This document shows positions 32,865 to 41,135 of a stretch of DNA of 64,000 nt, one piece after another. The notes under the pieces were generated by a model. That model was not told the origin of the DNA, made no database searches, and saw only the letters and a program-made list of their open reading frames with translations. The position numbers and the translations under genes are program-made. Every line of letters begins with the position of its first letter. Position 1 is the stretch's first letter. The DNA comes from Bacillus sp. RAR_GA_16 (GTDB taxonomy: Bacteria > Bacillota > Bacilli > Bacillales > Guptibacillaceae): assembly GCF_020165985.1 (NCBI RefSeq), contig NZ_JAIUKZ010000013.1, positions 40,419 to 104,418 on the forward strand. Direction: 5' to 3'.

Positions 32865-34530
32865 CTATCGATATAACGCCAGAAACCGTTCCATGTAATA
32901 CGTAAACGTCTGATTGTAATAACCAGAAAAGTAGAAATCACTTCCATGGTTTCCGAATGGCATATAAATCACTGCAGCTTTGTCATTCTCATGTTCCGCA
33001 TACGTTTCCTTAAAAGAAGCCGCCGTTTCATAGCCAACATACGTATCGTGGGTCCCGTGGAAAAGAAGCGCTGGTGGACTTTCTTCACTCACAAGCTGTT
33101 CTGGCCAGAGCAGGTCTTCTGTGCCAGGAATTCCTCCTAACGCAGGTCCTTTATTCGCAGGGTAATATGGAATTAAACCCTTCACCTTTAGTTCATCTGA
33201 AAACCAATCAGAATACTTTCCTTCCGTCATCGCAAGAGCACTCGCCGTTGCGAGATGACCGCCGGCCGATCCTCCTGAGATAAAGGTCGTTGAAAGATCC
33301 AAACCATATTCCTCTTCATGTTCAGCTAAATACTTCGTAAAAAGTCCAATGTGACGAACTTGGTCATCAATTGAAAATGGTCCCCTCACCTTATCAGGAA
33401 CATTACTACTTAATCCATAGGAACTTAGTGTCGTGAGCCCATACTGAATATCAAATACCGCATAGCCCTGGTTCGCAAAATACGTATTTTGCTGCATCAC
33501 GTTCTCATCACCCTTATCTCCATTTGCCCACGATTCCACCGTGAATGCGGATTAAGACGGGCAACTTCCCCTCCTTTTCTTTTGGAAAAAAGGAATCAAA
33601 GCGAAGCTCAATGCCATCGTCCACTCCTTCTGTTCCTTCATAAAATAGCACATCCTTTTCCCCTTCAACGCTAGCTGGTGGAATGCCAAGAAAATAAGCA
33701 GGAAGAGAAAATGGCGTTTGTTGAAATTCTGACGACTGGAAGGCCGATGAATCCCACTGACTAAACGCCTCTTCTACTTGTTCTTCTGCCTGATTGATGA
33801 TAATTGGGACAGAGAAAAGCGGTAAGAAATGAACGAAAGCAATCGAAAACCCGCCGATCATCAAGATTCTCCGCACCGTTGGGTGTGATCTTTTCCACGC
33901 CTTGCTTCCCTGTAAAATGAGGACAGTGCTTGCTAAGAAAACAAATGCGTAAAACAAGGCGAGCTGATTCACGTAAGGCCCATAGCCGCCGTTTTCATAT
34001 CGAAAGAGAATCAGGGAACTTGTGAAAAGTCCGACGAGTAAAACAACGATATTTCCCCATACTAACAGCTCAGAAAGCCATCTCGGGATGCCGTTCACTC
34101 TCCCTTTTCGCTCCTTGTCCATTCTCCAGGCGAAAATAAGCGTACATGCTTGAAGGAGAAGGAACAAACAAGGGATCAAGATCGGCAAGCTGCTTGTTTC
34201 CTCTGGATACTGATTTGAAAGCTGAAAATTTAATAGACCTATTAAAATCAATGTAAAAGGAAGAAATAACAGATACTGTGTACTCACCATGCTAAGTTTG
34301 CGTTGCTTGAGCACACCTAAGATGCTCATCACTATCATGACGAGAAACATAATCCCAAACACATTCCAAATCGGACTAGTATTTCGAAATGAGAGATAAA
34401 ACAAACTAAAAAGTAGATTCATCCCCGCAAGAACTTGAATGACTTTCCAATAGGGAATTTGTAAGATGAACCTCTTAAATAATGGCGACTTCGTTTCGCG
34501 ATCTAGATTTGATTCAAGTTCTGAAGACAT
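32865..34530 (-). pseudogene. Membrane-anchored alpha/beta-hydrolase (esterase), +1 frameshift
   Basis: Two frames make one protein of about 555 residues. The N-terminal 240 residues contain seven or eight transmembrane helices. The C-terminal part is an alpha/beta-hydrolase: the oxyanion HGG motif, ISGGSAGGHLATA (nucleophile elbow GGSAGG), and HGTHDTYVGYE plus GNHGSDFYF for the Asp and His. The frames meet at 33532-33536, where GATTC replaces GATC. Removing one base gives RIHGGSWANGDKGDENVM, the expected sequence. It resembles the hormone-sensitive-lipase/BD-FAE esterase class fused to a membrane domain. Substrate unknown. Confidence 0.8.
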
Positions 34531-34547
34531 GATAGCCCCCCTTATAA

Positions 34548-34586
34548 GTGCCTGTCACCACCCGGTTTAGGGCGAATGCTGTCGAT
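34548..34586 (-). repeat. Dispersed GTGCCTGTCACC repeat, copy 3
   Basis: GTGCCTGTCACCACCCGG, then GGGCGAATGCTGTCGAT. It lies 18 bp upstream of the esterase start and matches copy 1 along its whole length with a few differences. Confidence 0.75.
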
Positions 34587-34722
34587 ATTTGCAAAGTGGC
34601 AAGATATAGCAATGATACCCTATGTTTGAACACGACAACCAATCAAACACTCTCCCGATCCTATATTTGTTATAATGACCATAATTAAACAACTATGATT
34701 CTATAAAAAGGACTGAAGCTCT

Positions 34723-35253
34723 ATGCCCTCACAGTATTTTATCGGCATTACTCCACCATCCGACTATGTAAAAAAGGTCGAGCACTTCCAACATCAGTGG
34801 TTAGATTCTCTCATCGTCGAACCGCATATTACGTTAAAAGCACAGGGCGGTTTAACACCTGATCGGGAGTGGATCGAAAAAGTAAAGACGGTATGTAAAA
34901 GCATGCAACCGTTCACGACTTCATTAGCCAAACCGAACTACTTCGGTGATAACATTCTCTACTTAAGCGTTCTTTCTGATGAGCTTTATCCCTTGCACGA
35001 AGCAATTGTGAAAGCAATTTCACCTCCCCCAAAACTCATTAACCACTATTTTGAACTGGAGAATTTCGTTGCTCACCTAACACTCGGAAAAGAACAGCAT
35101 GGTTTAACGAAAGAGGAGCTAAGCGATATGGCACATGCAGCTGAGAAAGAGCTAACGCCATATCCTACTTTCCTAGTAAAATCTGTGCAAATTTACGAGC
35201 TACGCTCGAACAGCAACCGTTACGAGCCACTACTTGAAATCCCTCTAGGCTGA
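34723..35253 (+). CDS. 2H phosphoesterase (2'-5' RNA ligase-like)
   Basis: A 176-residue protein with the two HxT motifs that define the 2H superfamily: EPHITLKAQGG (about 43) and VAHLTLGKEQ (about 125). Members hydrolyse or form 2'-5' or cyclic phosphodiester bonds in RNA or nucleotides. Length is normal. It stands alone with its own terminator. The ribosome binding site (AAAAAGGACTG) is adequate. The substrate cannot be told from sequence. Confidence 0.85.
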   Translation: MPSQYFIGITPPSDYVKKVEHFQHQWLDSLIVEPHITLKAQGGLTPDREWIEKVKTVCKSMQPFTTSLAKPNYFGDNILYLSVLSDELYPLHEAIVKAISPPPKLINHYFELENFVAHLTLGKEQHGLTKEELSDMAHAAEKELTPYPTFLVKSVQIYELRSNSNRYEPLLEIPLG

Positions 35254-35275
35254 GTGTCCTCAACCACAACATTTT

Positions 35276-35322
35276 TCTAACCGCCCTCTTCCCGTTCCAT
35301 TTCAACGGGAGGGGGGTTTCCG
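35276..35322 (+). terminator. GC-rich terminator
   Basis: AACCGCCCTCTTCCCGTT and AACGGGAGGGGGGTT pair with a 7-nt loop, followed by a short T tract. Confidence 0.75.
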
Positions 35323-35360
35323 TGCTCAGCCTCACCTTCACGCTAATCAAAATAAAAAAT

Positions 35361-35386
35361 ACTTCTTCTCATCCCCACATAAAATA
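35361..35386 (+). promoter_or_regulatory. Candidate sigma-K promoter of cotA
   Basis: CATAAAATA (35378-35386) matches the sigma-K -10 form CATAnnnTA. An AC dinucleotide lies 15 bp upstream (35361-35362). This agrees with mother-cell expression of coat laccase; it has not been tested. Confidence 0.5.
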
Positions 35387-35418
35387 AACAAAGCACCTTA
35401 TTGAAAGGGGTGACACGC

Positions 35419-36948
35419 ATGCTCGAAAAGTTTGTGGATCGACTCCCCGTCATTCCAACCATTCAACCACTCAAGACTCAAAACGGCATTCCCTTCTATG
35501 AAGTTACGATGAGAGAAACGACGCAAAAGCTTCATCGAGATTTGCCACCAACTCGAATCTGGGGATATAACGGAATGTTTCCTGGCCCAACCTTTCATGT
35601 CTTTCGAAATCAACCCATTCAAGTCCTTTGGAAAAACGAGCTTCCCACCAAACACTTTCTCCCGATCGATCACACTGTGCATGGAGCTGGCATCGATGTG
35701 CCAGATGTTCGTACCGTTGTGCACCTTCACGGAGGATCTACTCCGGATACAAGTGATGGCTACCCAGAAGCCTGGTTTACACGTTCCTTTCAACAACTCG
35801 GACCGTTCTTTACCCAACCCGTTTATGAATATCCGAACCAACAAGCCGCGACAAATCTCTGGTATCACGATCATGCGATGGGCATTACCCGCTTGAACAT
35901 CTATGCTGGACTTCTTGGAATGTATATCATCCATGATGAAGAAGAACGTTCACTCGGCTTGCCGGACGGCCCATTCGATCTTCCACTCATTATTCAAGAT
36001 CGTTCCTTTCATCAAGACGGATCTTTGTATTATCCGTCTGAACCCACGCCGCCTGTTCCAGATGTTTCACCCTCAGTTGTTCCAGAGTTTTTTGGAAAAG
36101 TGAATCTCGTCAATGGAAAGGTATGGCCTTACTTAGAAGTCGAGCCGCGCAAGTATCGATTTCGCATTCTGAATGGAGCGAACGCCCGATTCTATCGCCT
36201 CTCTCTTTCTAACGGCATTCCCTTCACTCAAATCGGTACAGATCAAGGCCTATTACCACGTCCAGTGCCTGTCACCCGCGTTTTGATCGCGCCTGCCGAG
36301 CGTGTGGATGTCATCGTGGACTTTAGTCAGTCCAGCGGGGAGCTGATCACATTAACAAACGACGCCCCTACATCCTTCCCACAGGGCAAGAAACCAAATC
36401 CAAACTCAACGGGAGTCATCATGCAATTTCGCGTCACAAAACAACTGACTCAACAAGATAGCGTCCTTCCAACAAAACTGGCTCGGTTTAAAACCATGAA
36501 CGAGCACCAAGCAAACAATCAAAGAAACCTCTTCCTCGATATGAAAGAGGATTCCTATAAGCGCCCTATTCACCTACTCGACAAGAAGCTTTGGTCTGAT
36601 CCCATCACGGAAAATCCGCGTTTAGGTCACATCGAGCTCTGGAACCTCATCAACGTCACAAAAGGCACTCATCCAATTCACCTTCACCTGATCCGTTTCC
36701 AGATTCTTGACCGCCAGCCTTTTGACCGAAAATTATATGAGGAAAAAGGGATTATTGTGCCAACTGGACCACGAAAGAAACCTGAAGCAAATGAACGAGG
36801 CTGGAAGGATACCGTTCGTGCAAACCCAAGCGAAATCACACGAATCATCATGAAGTTCGCTCCCTATGCAGGATTGTTTGTCTGGCACTGCCACATATTA
36901 GAGCATGAAGACTATGAAATGATGAGACCCTATCTTGTTATAAAATAG
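35419..36948 (+). CDS. cotA: Spore coat multicopper oxidase (laccase) CotA
   Basis: A protein of about 509 residues with three cupredoxin domains. All copper motifs are visible: VVHLHGG, LWYHDHAMG, GTHPIHLHLIRF and FVWHCHILEHEDYEMMRPY, with the axial Met. The N-terminus MLEKFVDRLPVIP and HRDLPPTRIWGYNGMFPGP closely follow B. subtilis CotA. It oxidises phenolics and metals with reduction of O2 in the outer coat and helps form pigment. I chose ATG 35419, behind GAAAGGGGTG, rather than the upstream TTG. It is monocistronic with a terminator. Confidence 0.93.
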   Translation: MLEKFVDRLPVIPTIQPLKTQNGIPFYEVTMRETTQKLHRDLPPTRIWGYNGMFPGPTFHVFRNQPIQVLWKNELPTKHFLPIDHTVHGAGIDVPDVRTVVHLHGGSTPDTSDGYPEAWFTRSFQQLGPFFTQPVYEYPNQQAATNLWYHDHAMGITRLNIYAGLLGMYIIHDEEERSLGLPDGPFDLPLIIQDRSFHQDGSLYYPSEPTPPVPDVSPSVVPEFFGKVNLVNGKVWPYLEVEPRKYRFRILNGANARFYRLSLSNGIPFTQIGTDQGLLPRPVPVTRVLIAPAERVDVIVDFSQSSGELITLTNDAPTSFPQGKKPNPNSTGVIMQFRVTKQLTQQDSVLPTKLARFKTMNEHQANNQRNLFLDMKEDSYKRPIHLLDKKLWSDPITENPRLGHIELWNLINVTKGTHPIHLHLIRFQILDRQPFDRKLYEEKGIIVPTGPRKKPEANERGWKDTVRANPSEITRIIMKFAPYAGLFVWHCHILEHEDYEMMRPYLVIK

Positions 36949-36953
36949 AATAC

Positions 36954-36984
36954 AAAAAAAGCTGACCCTGTCAGCTTTTTACTA
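36954..36984 (+). terminator. Terminator of cotA
   Basis: AAAAGCTGAC, CCT and GTCAGCTTTTT form a tight hairpin with a T tract. Confidence 0.88.
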
Positions 36985-36991
36985 TTGTCGC

Positions 36992-37016
36992 GGTGCCTGT
37001 CACCCGCGAATTTTCG
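36992..37016 (-). repeat. Dispersed GTGCCTGTCACC repeat, copy 4 (truncated)
   Basis: GGTGCCTGTCACCCGCG flanked by CGCG, forming an imperfect palindrome. The distal GAATGNTGTCGAT part is missing. Confidence 0.55.
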
Positions 37017-37020
37017 TTAG

Positions 37021-37335
37021 TTATCCCCACCACATCGCGACCACAAACAAAGACCATACGCTAATAGGCAAACCAATGAAACAAGCGACCACCAGTTGAC
37101 TCTTCCAGTTCGTCTCAACTACGTTTAGGTTTTTTCCTTTAATCATGGTAACTCCAATAATGAAAAGGTAAAGAAAAATACTGAAACCAGTGAAGAAAGT
37201 TAAGTAATAAATCGGCCCAATTCCAAACAGAAAATCATTCATCACATAAGCCAAATCCTGTCCAAACAAACCTAGACATGTTGCTACAAGTAAGACAACC
37301 CAGAATTGTCGCTTCTCCACCCAATTCCCTCCCAC
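37021..37335 (-). CDS. Small membrane protein of an XRE-controlled operon
   Basis: A 104-residue protein with three hydrophobic helices (about 12-32, 38-62 and 80-101) and no recognisable motif. It starts 10 bp after the preceding 106-residue membrane protein gene and is the last gene of a three-gene operon that begins with an XRE-type regulator. I do not recognise the family. Confidence 0.6.
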   Translation of the reverse strand: MGGNWVEKRQFWVVLLVATCLGLFGQDLAYVMNDFLFGIGPIYYLTFFTGFSIFLYLFIIGVTMIKGKNLNVVETNWKSQLVVACFIGLPISVWSLFVVAMWWG

Positions 37336-37345
37336 AGGTCAGTTC

Positions 37346-37666
37346 TTACAAACCTACTTTTCTCCGGTTGATCATTTTCTGTAACACCAAGTGCACCATG
37401 ATTCCGACTACTAATAAAAACGAAAGTAAACATACAACACTGATCATTGGCTGAATATGAAAGGCATAAAGGAACTTGTCAATTTCATAGATTTGCTGAG
37501 CATCTGTTACTGTTTCAGGTGTAAGGTACAAATGCTCTTTCCAATCGTCCACATACGGCAAGTACGATGCTGTCCAGGAGTTTAAAAAGTAACTAAAAAC
37601 AAACACCGGAATCATTATGATCATAACGATAATCCTCTTCATTTGCGCTCTCCTTTTCACTGCCAT
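37346..37666 (-). CDS. Two-helix membrane protein of an XRE-controlled operon
   Basis: A 106-residue protein. Transmembrane helices lie at about 11-30 and 76-96, and between them is an external loop rich in acidic and aromatic residues (YLPYVDDWKEHLYLTPETV). Its start overlaps the end of the XRE gene by 10 bp, so the two are translationally coupled. It may be a membrane partner whose level is set by the regulator; no function can be assigned. Confidence 0.6.
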   Translation of the reverse strand: MAVKRRAQMKRIIVMIIMIPVFVFSYFLNSWTASYLPYVDDWKEHLYLTPETVTDAQQIYEIDKFLYAFHIQPMISVVCLLSFLLVVGIMVHLVLQKMINRRKVGL

Positions 37667-38133
37667 TTACTCTGTGAATCTAGCTCCTTCAGACGTTCTC
37701 TTGCTCCCGCTTGATTAAAAGTACTAAACCATCGATAATTCTCCTTATCGAGTATGCGATAATGCTTGCTGATTAGATTTTGCTGAAGTCGGAAGTTTCC
37801 TTTTGACTCTATTTCCATCCACCACATTCTTCCTCCCATTGTTTTATCTCTCGGTTCATTTACATTCGTGTGGGCAATTAAGCGAAGCACTTCCAACGGT
37901 TCATCCCCCAGCTTATTTTGCAAGCTGTCGCTATCAGGAAATAAAGCGACTGTGGCAACCACAACATTCCAGCTTGCCATCACACGCCCTTTCTCAATTT
38001 GCACAAGCGTCTTCTTGGAAATCCCTAAACATTCCGCCATTTTTTCCTGCGAAAAATCACGCTCCGTTCGAATCACTTTCATTTTTTCCGAAACCGCTTG
38101 TATCACAAATTCCTTCTTCACCCTCATCACCAC
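37657..38133 (-). CDS. XRE-family helix-turn-helix regulator
   Basis: A 158-residue protein. The N-terminal helix-turn-helix is FSQEKMAECLGISKKTLVQIEKG. The C-terminal 75 residues are not a known ligand domain. The start is one of GTG 38133 or ATG 38127; neither has a strong ribosome binding site. A large palindrome lies 18 bp upstream and is the likely autoregulatory operator. It leads an operon with two small membrane proteins. Confidence 0.78.
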   Translation of the reverse strand: MVMRVKKEFVIQAVSEKMKVIRTERDFSQEKMAECLGISKKTLVQIEKGRVMASWNVVVATVALFPDSDSLQNKLGDEPLEVLRLIAHTNVNEPRDKTMGGRMWWMEIESKGNFRLQQNLISKHYRILDKENYRWFSTFNQAGARERLKELDSQSKWQ

Positions 38134-38150
38134 CAGTGTTATTTCTTTCT

Positions 38151-38172
38151 TTTAGTGTAATTTTACACTAAA
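38151..38172. promoter_or_regulatory. Palindromic operator upstream of the XRE gene
   Basis: TTTAGTGTAA (38151-38160), a TT spacer and TTACACTAAA (38163-38172) make a perfect 10+10 inverted repeat. Confidence 0.72.
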
Positions 38173-38202
38173 CAGTTTTCTTTTCCAACACTTTCCTAAA
38201 TT

Positions 38203-38228
38203 AAAAAAGATCACCCATTGGATGATCT
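38203..38228 (-). terminator. Terminator of the TetR gene
   Basis: Minus-strand stem AGATCATCC / GGGTGATCT with a 4-nt loop, followed by six U. Confidence 0.85.
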
Positions 38229-38251
38229 AAAACTGAAAATGGACGATAACA

Positions 38252-38797
38252 CTATCCCCTAACCCCTTCCAACCCCTCAATCGCCAACAAAATATGTTCA
38301 TCAAAGTCAAGCGATTCGAGCAAAGCCACTCCTTCAACCATCACCAGCGCCAAAGCAGCCATTCTTTCCTGATCTTCCCCTTCTTCGACCTTAATCGTCT
38401 CTTTATAAAACTCATAAAAATGATTTCCAATTTCTCTTGCGATAGGGTAATAGGGATCTTCTTTTTTAGAAGCGGTGGCAATGAGCTCAAGCCATAATTT
38501 CATGTATGGTTTAATTTCTGGATCTTTCATCATCTGATAGAGGTAGCGAACCATATGAGAGAACGTTTTTTGCTCCATTTCGGTATGGTCTAACATCAAA
38601 ATTAATTGCTTTGAGATCGTTGATAAAACAACCGTTAGCAGTTCCTCTTTATCTTTAAAATAATGGAGAAGCATTCGATCGCTTGTCCCAGCCGCTTTCG
38701 CAAGATTTCTGAGACTGGCTGAGTGTATCCCGTGCGCTAAAATATATTCGACCATTTTTTCTATTAACTCGTTTTTTCTTCTTTCACCTTTTTTCAT
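38252..38797 (-). CDS. TetR family transcriptional regulator
   Basis: A regulator of about 181 residues. The N-terminal helix-turn-helix is ILAHGIHSASLRNLAKAAGT followed by SDRMLLHYFKDKEELL. The C-terminal domain binds an unknown ligand. I chose ATG 38797 (MKKGERRK) with GGGTG as ribosome binding site; a longer frame would run through the promoter. It is divergent from a small membrane protein gene. Three TGTAGC-type palindromes lie between the two genes and are its likely targets. Confidence 0.85.
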   Translation of the reverse strand: MKKGERRKNELIEKMVEYILAHGIHSASLRNLAKAAGTSDRMLLHYFKDKEELLTVVLSTISKQLILMLDHTEMEQKTFSHMVRYLYQMMKDPEIKPYMKLWLELIATASKKEDPYYPIAREIGNHFYEFYKETIKVEEGEDQERMAALALVMVEGVALLESLDFDEHILLAIEGLEGVRG

Positions 38798-38820
38798 ATG
38801 TAACACCCTTAACCTTTTTT

Positions 38821-38836
38821 TGTAGTATATGCTACA
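38821..38836. promoter_or_regulatory. TetR-type operator near the regulator's start
   Basis: TGTAGTATATGCTACA is an almost perfect palindrome, 24 bp upstream of the TetR start codon. Confidence 0.65.
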
Positions 38837-38900
38837 TCTCATACTGGAGCAAATCCGATCCAACAGCAAGCTCCCTATTAAACTTTCTCTTGATCTAAAG

Positions 38901-38944
38901 TGTAGCGAGTGCTACATTATAATAAAAGTGTAGCACTCGCTACA
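38901..38944. promoter_or_regulatory. Paired TetR-type operators around a -10 box
   Basis: TGTAGCGAGTGCTACA (38901-38916) and its exact reverse complement TGTAGCACTCGCTACA (38929-38944) flank TATAAT (38918-38923). They immediately precede the ribosome binding site GAAGGAGG of the membrane gene. Confidence 0.8.
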
Positions 38945-38958
38945 GAAGGAGGATCACC

Positions 38959-39306
38959 ATGTTAAAAACAGAGACTCACCAGGAAACAACACCTGAAAGC
39001 ATTATGAACAAACCTCTATTCAAAGTGTTCTTAGTGACAGGTCTTATTTTACTTTCCCTCCTCACAGCCGCTGCTGTAGTTCAGCATGGATTTGTAGGGA
39101 TCTTCTCAGAGGCTTTTCAAAACTTTGCAACTATACAAATTTTTGTCGATTTGTTGATCGCCCTCATCTTCGTTCTGATTTGGATGTGGTTTGATGCGAA
39201 GAAAAACAACCGTCCTTTTTGGCCATGGGCTCTCCTTACGTTAGCTGTCGGTTCATTTGGGCCTCTTTTTTACTTATTATTTTATAAAAGTAAGGGTGCT
39301 AAGTAG
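38959..39306 (+). CDS. TetR-controlled small membrane protein
   Basis: A 115-residue protein with three hydrophobic helices (about 22-42, 58-78 and 88-107). The last two resemble PLDc_N/DUF2834-like small proteins (FWPWALLTLAVGSFGPLFYL). It has an excellent GAAGGAGG ribosome binding site and lies directly behind the paired TetR operators, so it is the obvious target of the divergent regulator. Function unknown; induction by a membrane-active compound would be in keeping but is speculative. Confidence 0.72.
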   Translation: MLKTETHQETTPESIMNKPLFKVFLVTGLILLSLLTAAAVVQHGFVGIFSEAFQNFATIQIFVDLLIALIFVLIWMWFDAKKNNRPFWPWALLTLAVGSFGPLFYLLFYKSKGAK

Positions 39307-39327
39307 CAAGCAATTAAAGTGAAAGAA

Positions 39328-39372
39328 AAAAATGCCGTCCAACTTATCTCAAGTTTTGGATGGCATTTTTAT
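39328..39372 (+). terminator. Terminator of the TetR-controlled gene
   Basis: AAATGCCGTCCAA and TTGGATGGCATTTTTA pair with a 14-nt loop and T tract. Confidence 0.88.
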
Positions 39373-39524
39373 TCATTTTCTTTAAGATAAATTAGGCGTA
39401 CAGAGAGTATTGAACCTCCCCTTGATCGTCTCTCTCTTGTTTAGTCCATCACACCTTGTGGAAAACTAAGCATAGATCATTTGAAAACCCCCTCCAACAC
39501 TACATGTTAAGAAAGGATCCACTC

Positions 39525-40103
39525 ATGTCAATCTTACCTAGAGAATTCTATCAAAAACCTACCCTAGAATTAGCAAAAGCGCTACTTGGATGTGAGTTAG
39601 TCAAAGAAACAGACGAAGGACTTGCATCTGGCTATATTGTTGAAACGGAAGCTTACCTCGGAGCAGTCGATCAAGCAGCTCACAGTTTTAACAACAAGCG
39701 AACAAAGCGAACGGAAGTCATGTTTGGTCCAGCAGGTAACGCCTACACGTACGTCATGCACACGCACTGCCTTTTCAATGTGGTCAGTGCCGAGACCGGA
39801 GTGCCGGAAGCGGTTCTTATTCGAGCTGTTGAGCCACTAAAAGGACTCGAATTAATGGAACAGCGCAGACCAGGTCGCAAACAAAAGGAATGGACGGATG
39901 GACCTGGCAAGCTAACAAAAGCACTTGGAATTGATCCAAACGATTATGGACATGCTTTAATCCGAGCGCCACTTTATATTCGGAGTGGTTATCAACCTGA
40001 TCACATTTCTGAAGGGAAACGAATTGGCATTGATAACTCCGGTGAAGCACGTGACTATCCATGGCGATTTTGGGTAACGGGAAATCCATACGTATCAAGA
40101 TAA
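39525..40103 (+). CDS. 3-methyladenine DNA glycosylase (AAG/MPG family)
   Basis: A protein of about 192 residues. Motifs of the alkyladenine glycosylase family are LAKALLGCELV, IVETEAYLGAVDQAAHS with the catalytic Glu, RTEVMFGPAGNAYTYVMH, and DGPGKLTKALGID. It excises alkylated purines in base-excision repair. I chose ATG 39525 (MSILPREFY), behind AAGAAAGGATCC, because the family begins near this point. It is monocistronic. Confidence 0.9.
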   Translation: MSILPREFYQKPTLELAKALLGCELVKETDEGLASGYIVETEAYLGAVDQAAHSFNNKRTKRTEVMFGPAGNAYTYVMHTHCLFNVVSAETGVPEAVLIRAVEPLKGLELMEQRRPGRKQKEWTDGPGKLTKALGIDPNDYGHALIRAPLYIRSGYQPDHISEGKRIGIDNSGEARDYPWRFWVTGNPYVSR

Positions 40104-40254
40104 CGTTCTTCCATTTCACTTACCCCCATTTTCACCTTACTAACGGTGACCGACGTGCTACACTCCGACCGTTTACATTGATTTTTCATCGGGTAAAGCT
40201 AGTACTATAGCAATAGAATATGATTTCCAAACAATGAACCAGGAGGTTATATGC

Positions 40255-41005
40255 ATGAGTAAAGTCGCAATTATTACAGGTGCAGGAAGTGGATTAGGAC
40301 AAGCAGCGGCTGTTCGCTTAGCTGATGAAGGAGTTACAATCGTTGCCGTAGACATTAACGAAGAAGGCGGTAATGAAACGGTCGACCTTGCAAAAAAAGC
40401 AGGCGTTGATGCGCTTTTCATAAAAGCCGATGTGTCGAAAGCAGAAGATGTGAAGAATTACGTTGATAAAACAGTTGAAGCCTTCGGTAAAATTGATTAC
40501 TTTTTCAACAACGCCGGCATCTCCGGTAGCGGTGAATATTACTTAAATACAAAAGTGGAAGAAATTGAAAAGATCGTCGACATTAACTTGATGGGTGCCT
40601 TATACGGTGTGCGTTATGTCGCTGATGTCATGATTAAGAACGGCGGTGGCTCCATCGTGAACACGGCTTCAAGTGCTGGTGTCATCGGTCAGGATTCAGT
40701 GGTCACTTACTCCGCTACAAAGCACGGGAATCATTGGACTAACGAAAAGTATTGTAGCTGAATATGCGAAAGACGGTCTGCGTGCAAACGCAATCGCCCC
40801 AGGTCCAACTGAAACCCCGATGGTTAAGGACTTCTATGAAGCCAATCCAAAAATGAAAGAAAATGCAGAAGCCGGCATACCACAGAAACGTCTTGGTACA
40901 CCTGAAGAAGTAGCTGAGCTGGTTACGTTCCTGTTAACTTCAAAAGCACAGTACATCAATGGTGAAGTGATTCGTATTGATGGCGGATTTACGAATACGA
41001 AGTAA
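40255..41005 (+). pseudogene. SDR-family oxidoreductase, +1 frameshift
   Basis: A classical SDR of about 250 residues, broken in two. Seen are IITGAGSGLGQAAAVRL (TGxxxGxG), VDINEEG, ADVSKAED, NNAGISGSGEYYL, the catalytic Ser in VNTASSAGV and Tyr/Lys in YSATKHG. The C-terminal frame continues LTKSIVAEYAKDGLRANAIA, ending in INGEVIRIDGGF. The break is at 40728-40732, where GAATC stands for GATC. Removing one base gives KHGIIGLTKSIV, as in intact SDRs. The start is ATG 40255, behind CCAGGAGG. The alcohol or ketone substrate is unknown. Confidence 0.85.
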
Positions 41006-41047
41006 GCAACCTAAACTTCTTCTCCAATTTTTTTATAATCCCAAACA

Positions 41048-41091
41048 TAAAAACGGCCCACAAAACAAATTGTTTTGTGGGTCGTTTTTAA
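41048..41091. terminator. Strong bidirectional terminator
   Basis: AAAACGGCCCACAAAACAA and TTGTTTTGTGGGTCGTTTT form a long stem with T tracts on both sides. Confidence 0.9.
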
Positions 41092-41135
41092 GTGAATTTC
41101 TAAATAGATTCACAATGACATAAGTTCACATACGA

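Noticed and set aside
35398..35934. 178-codon minus-strand frame opposite cotA
   Set aside because: It is the reverse strand of a highly conserved laccase and has no ribosome binding site.
36266..36280. GTGCCTGTCACCCGCG inside cotA as a further dispersed repeat
   Set aside because: It encodes PVPVTR in an otherwise normal laccase sequence, so the match is likely coincidental.
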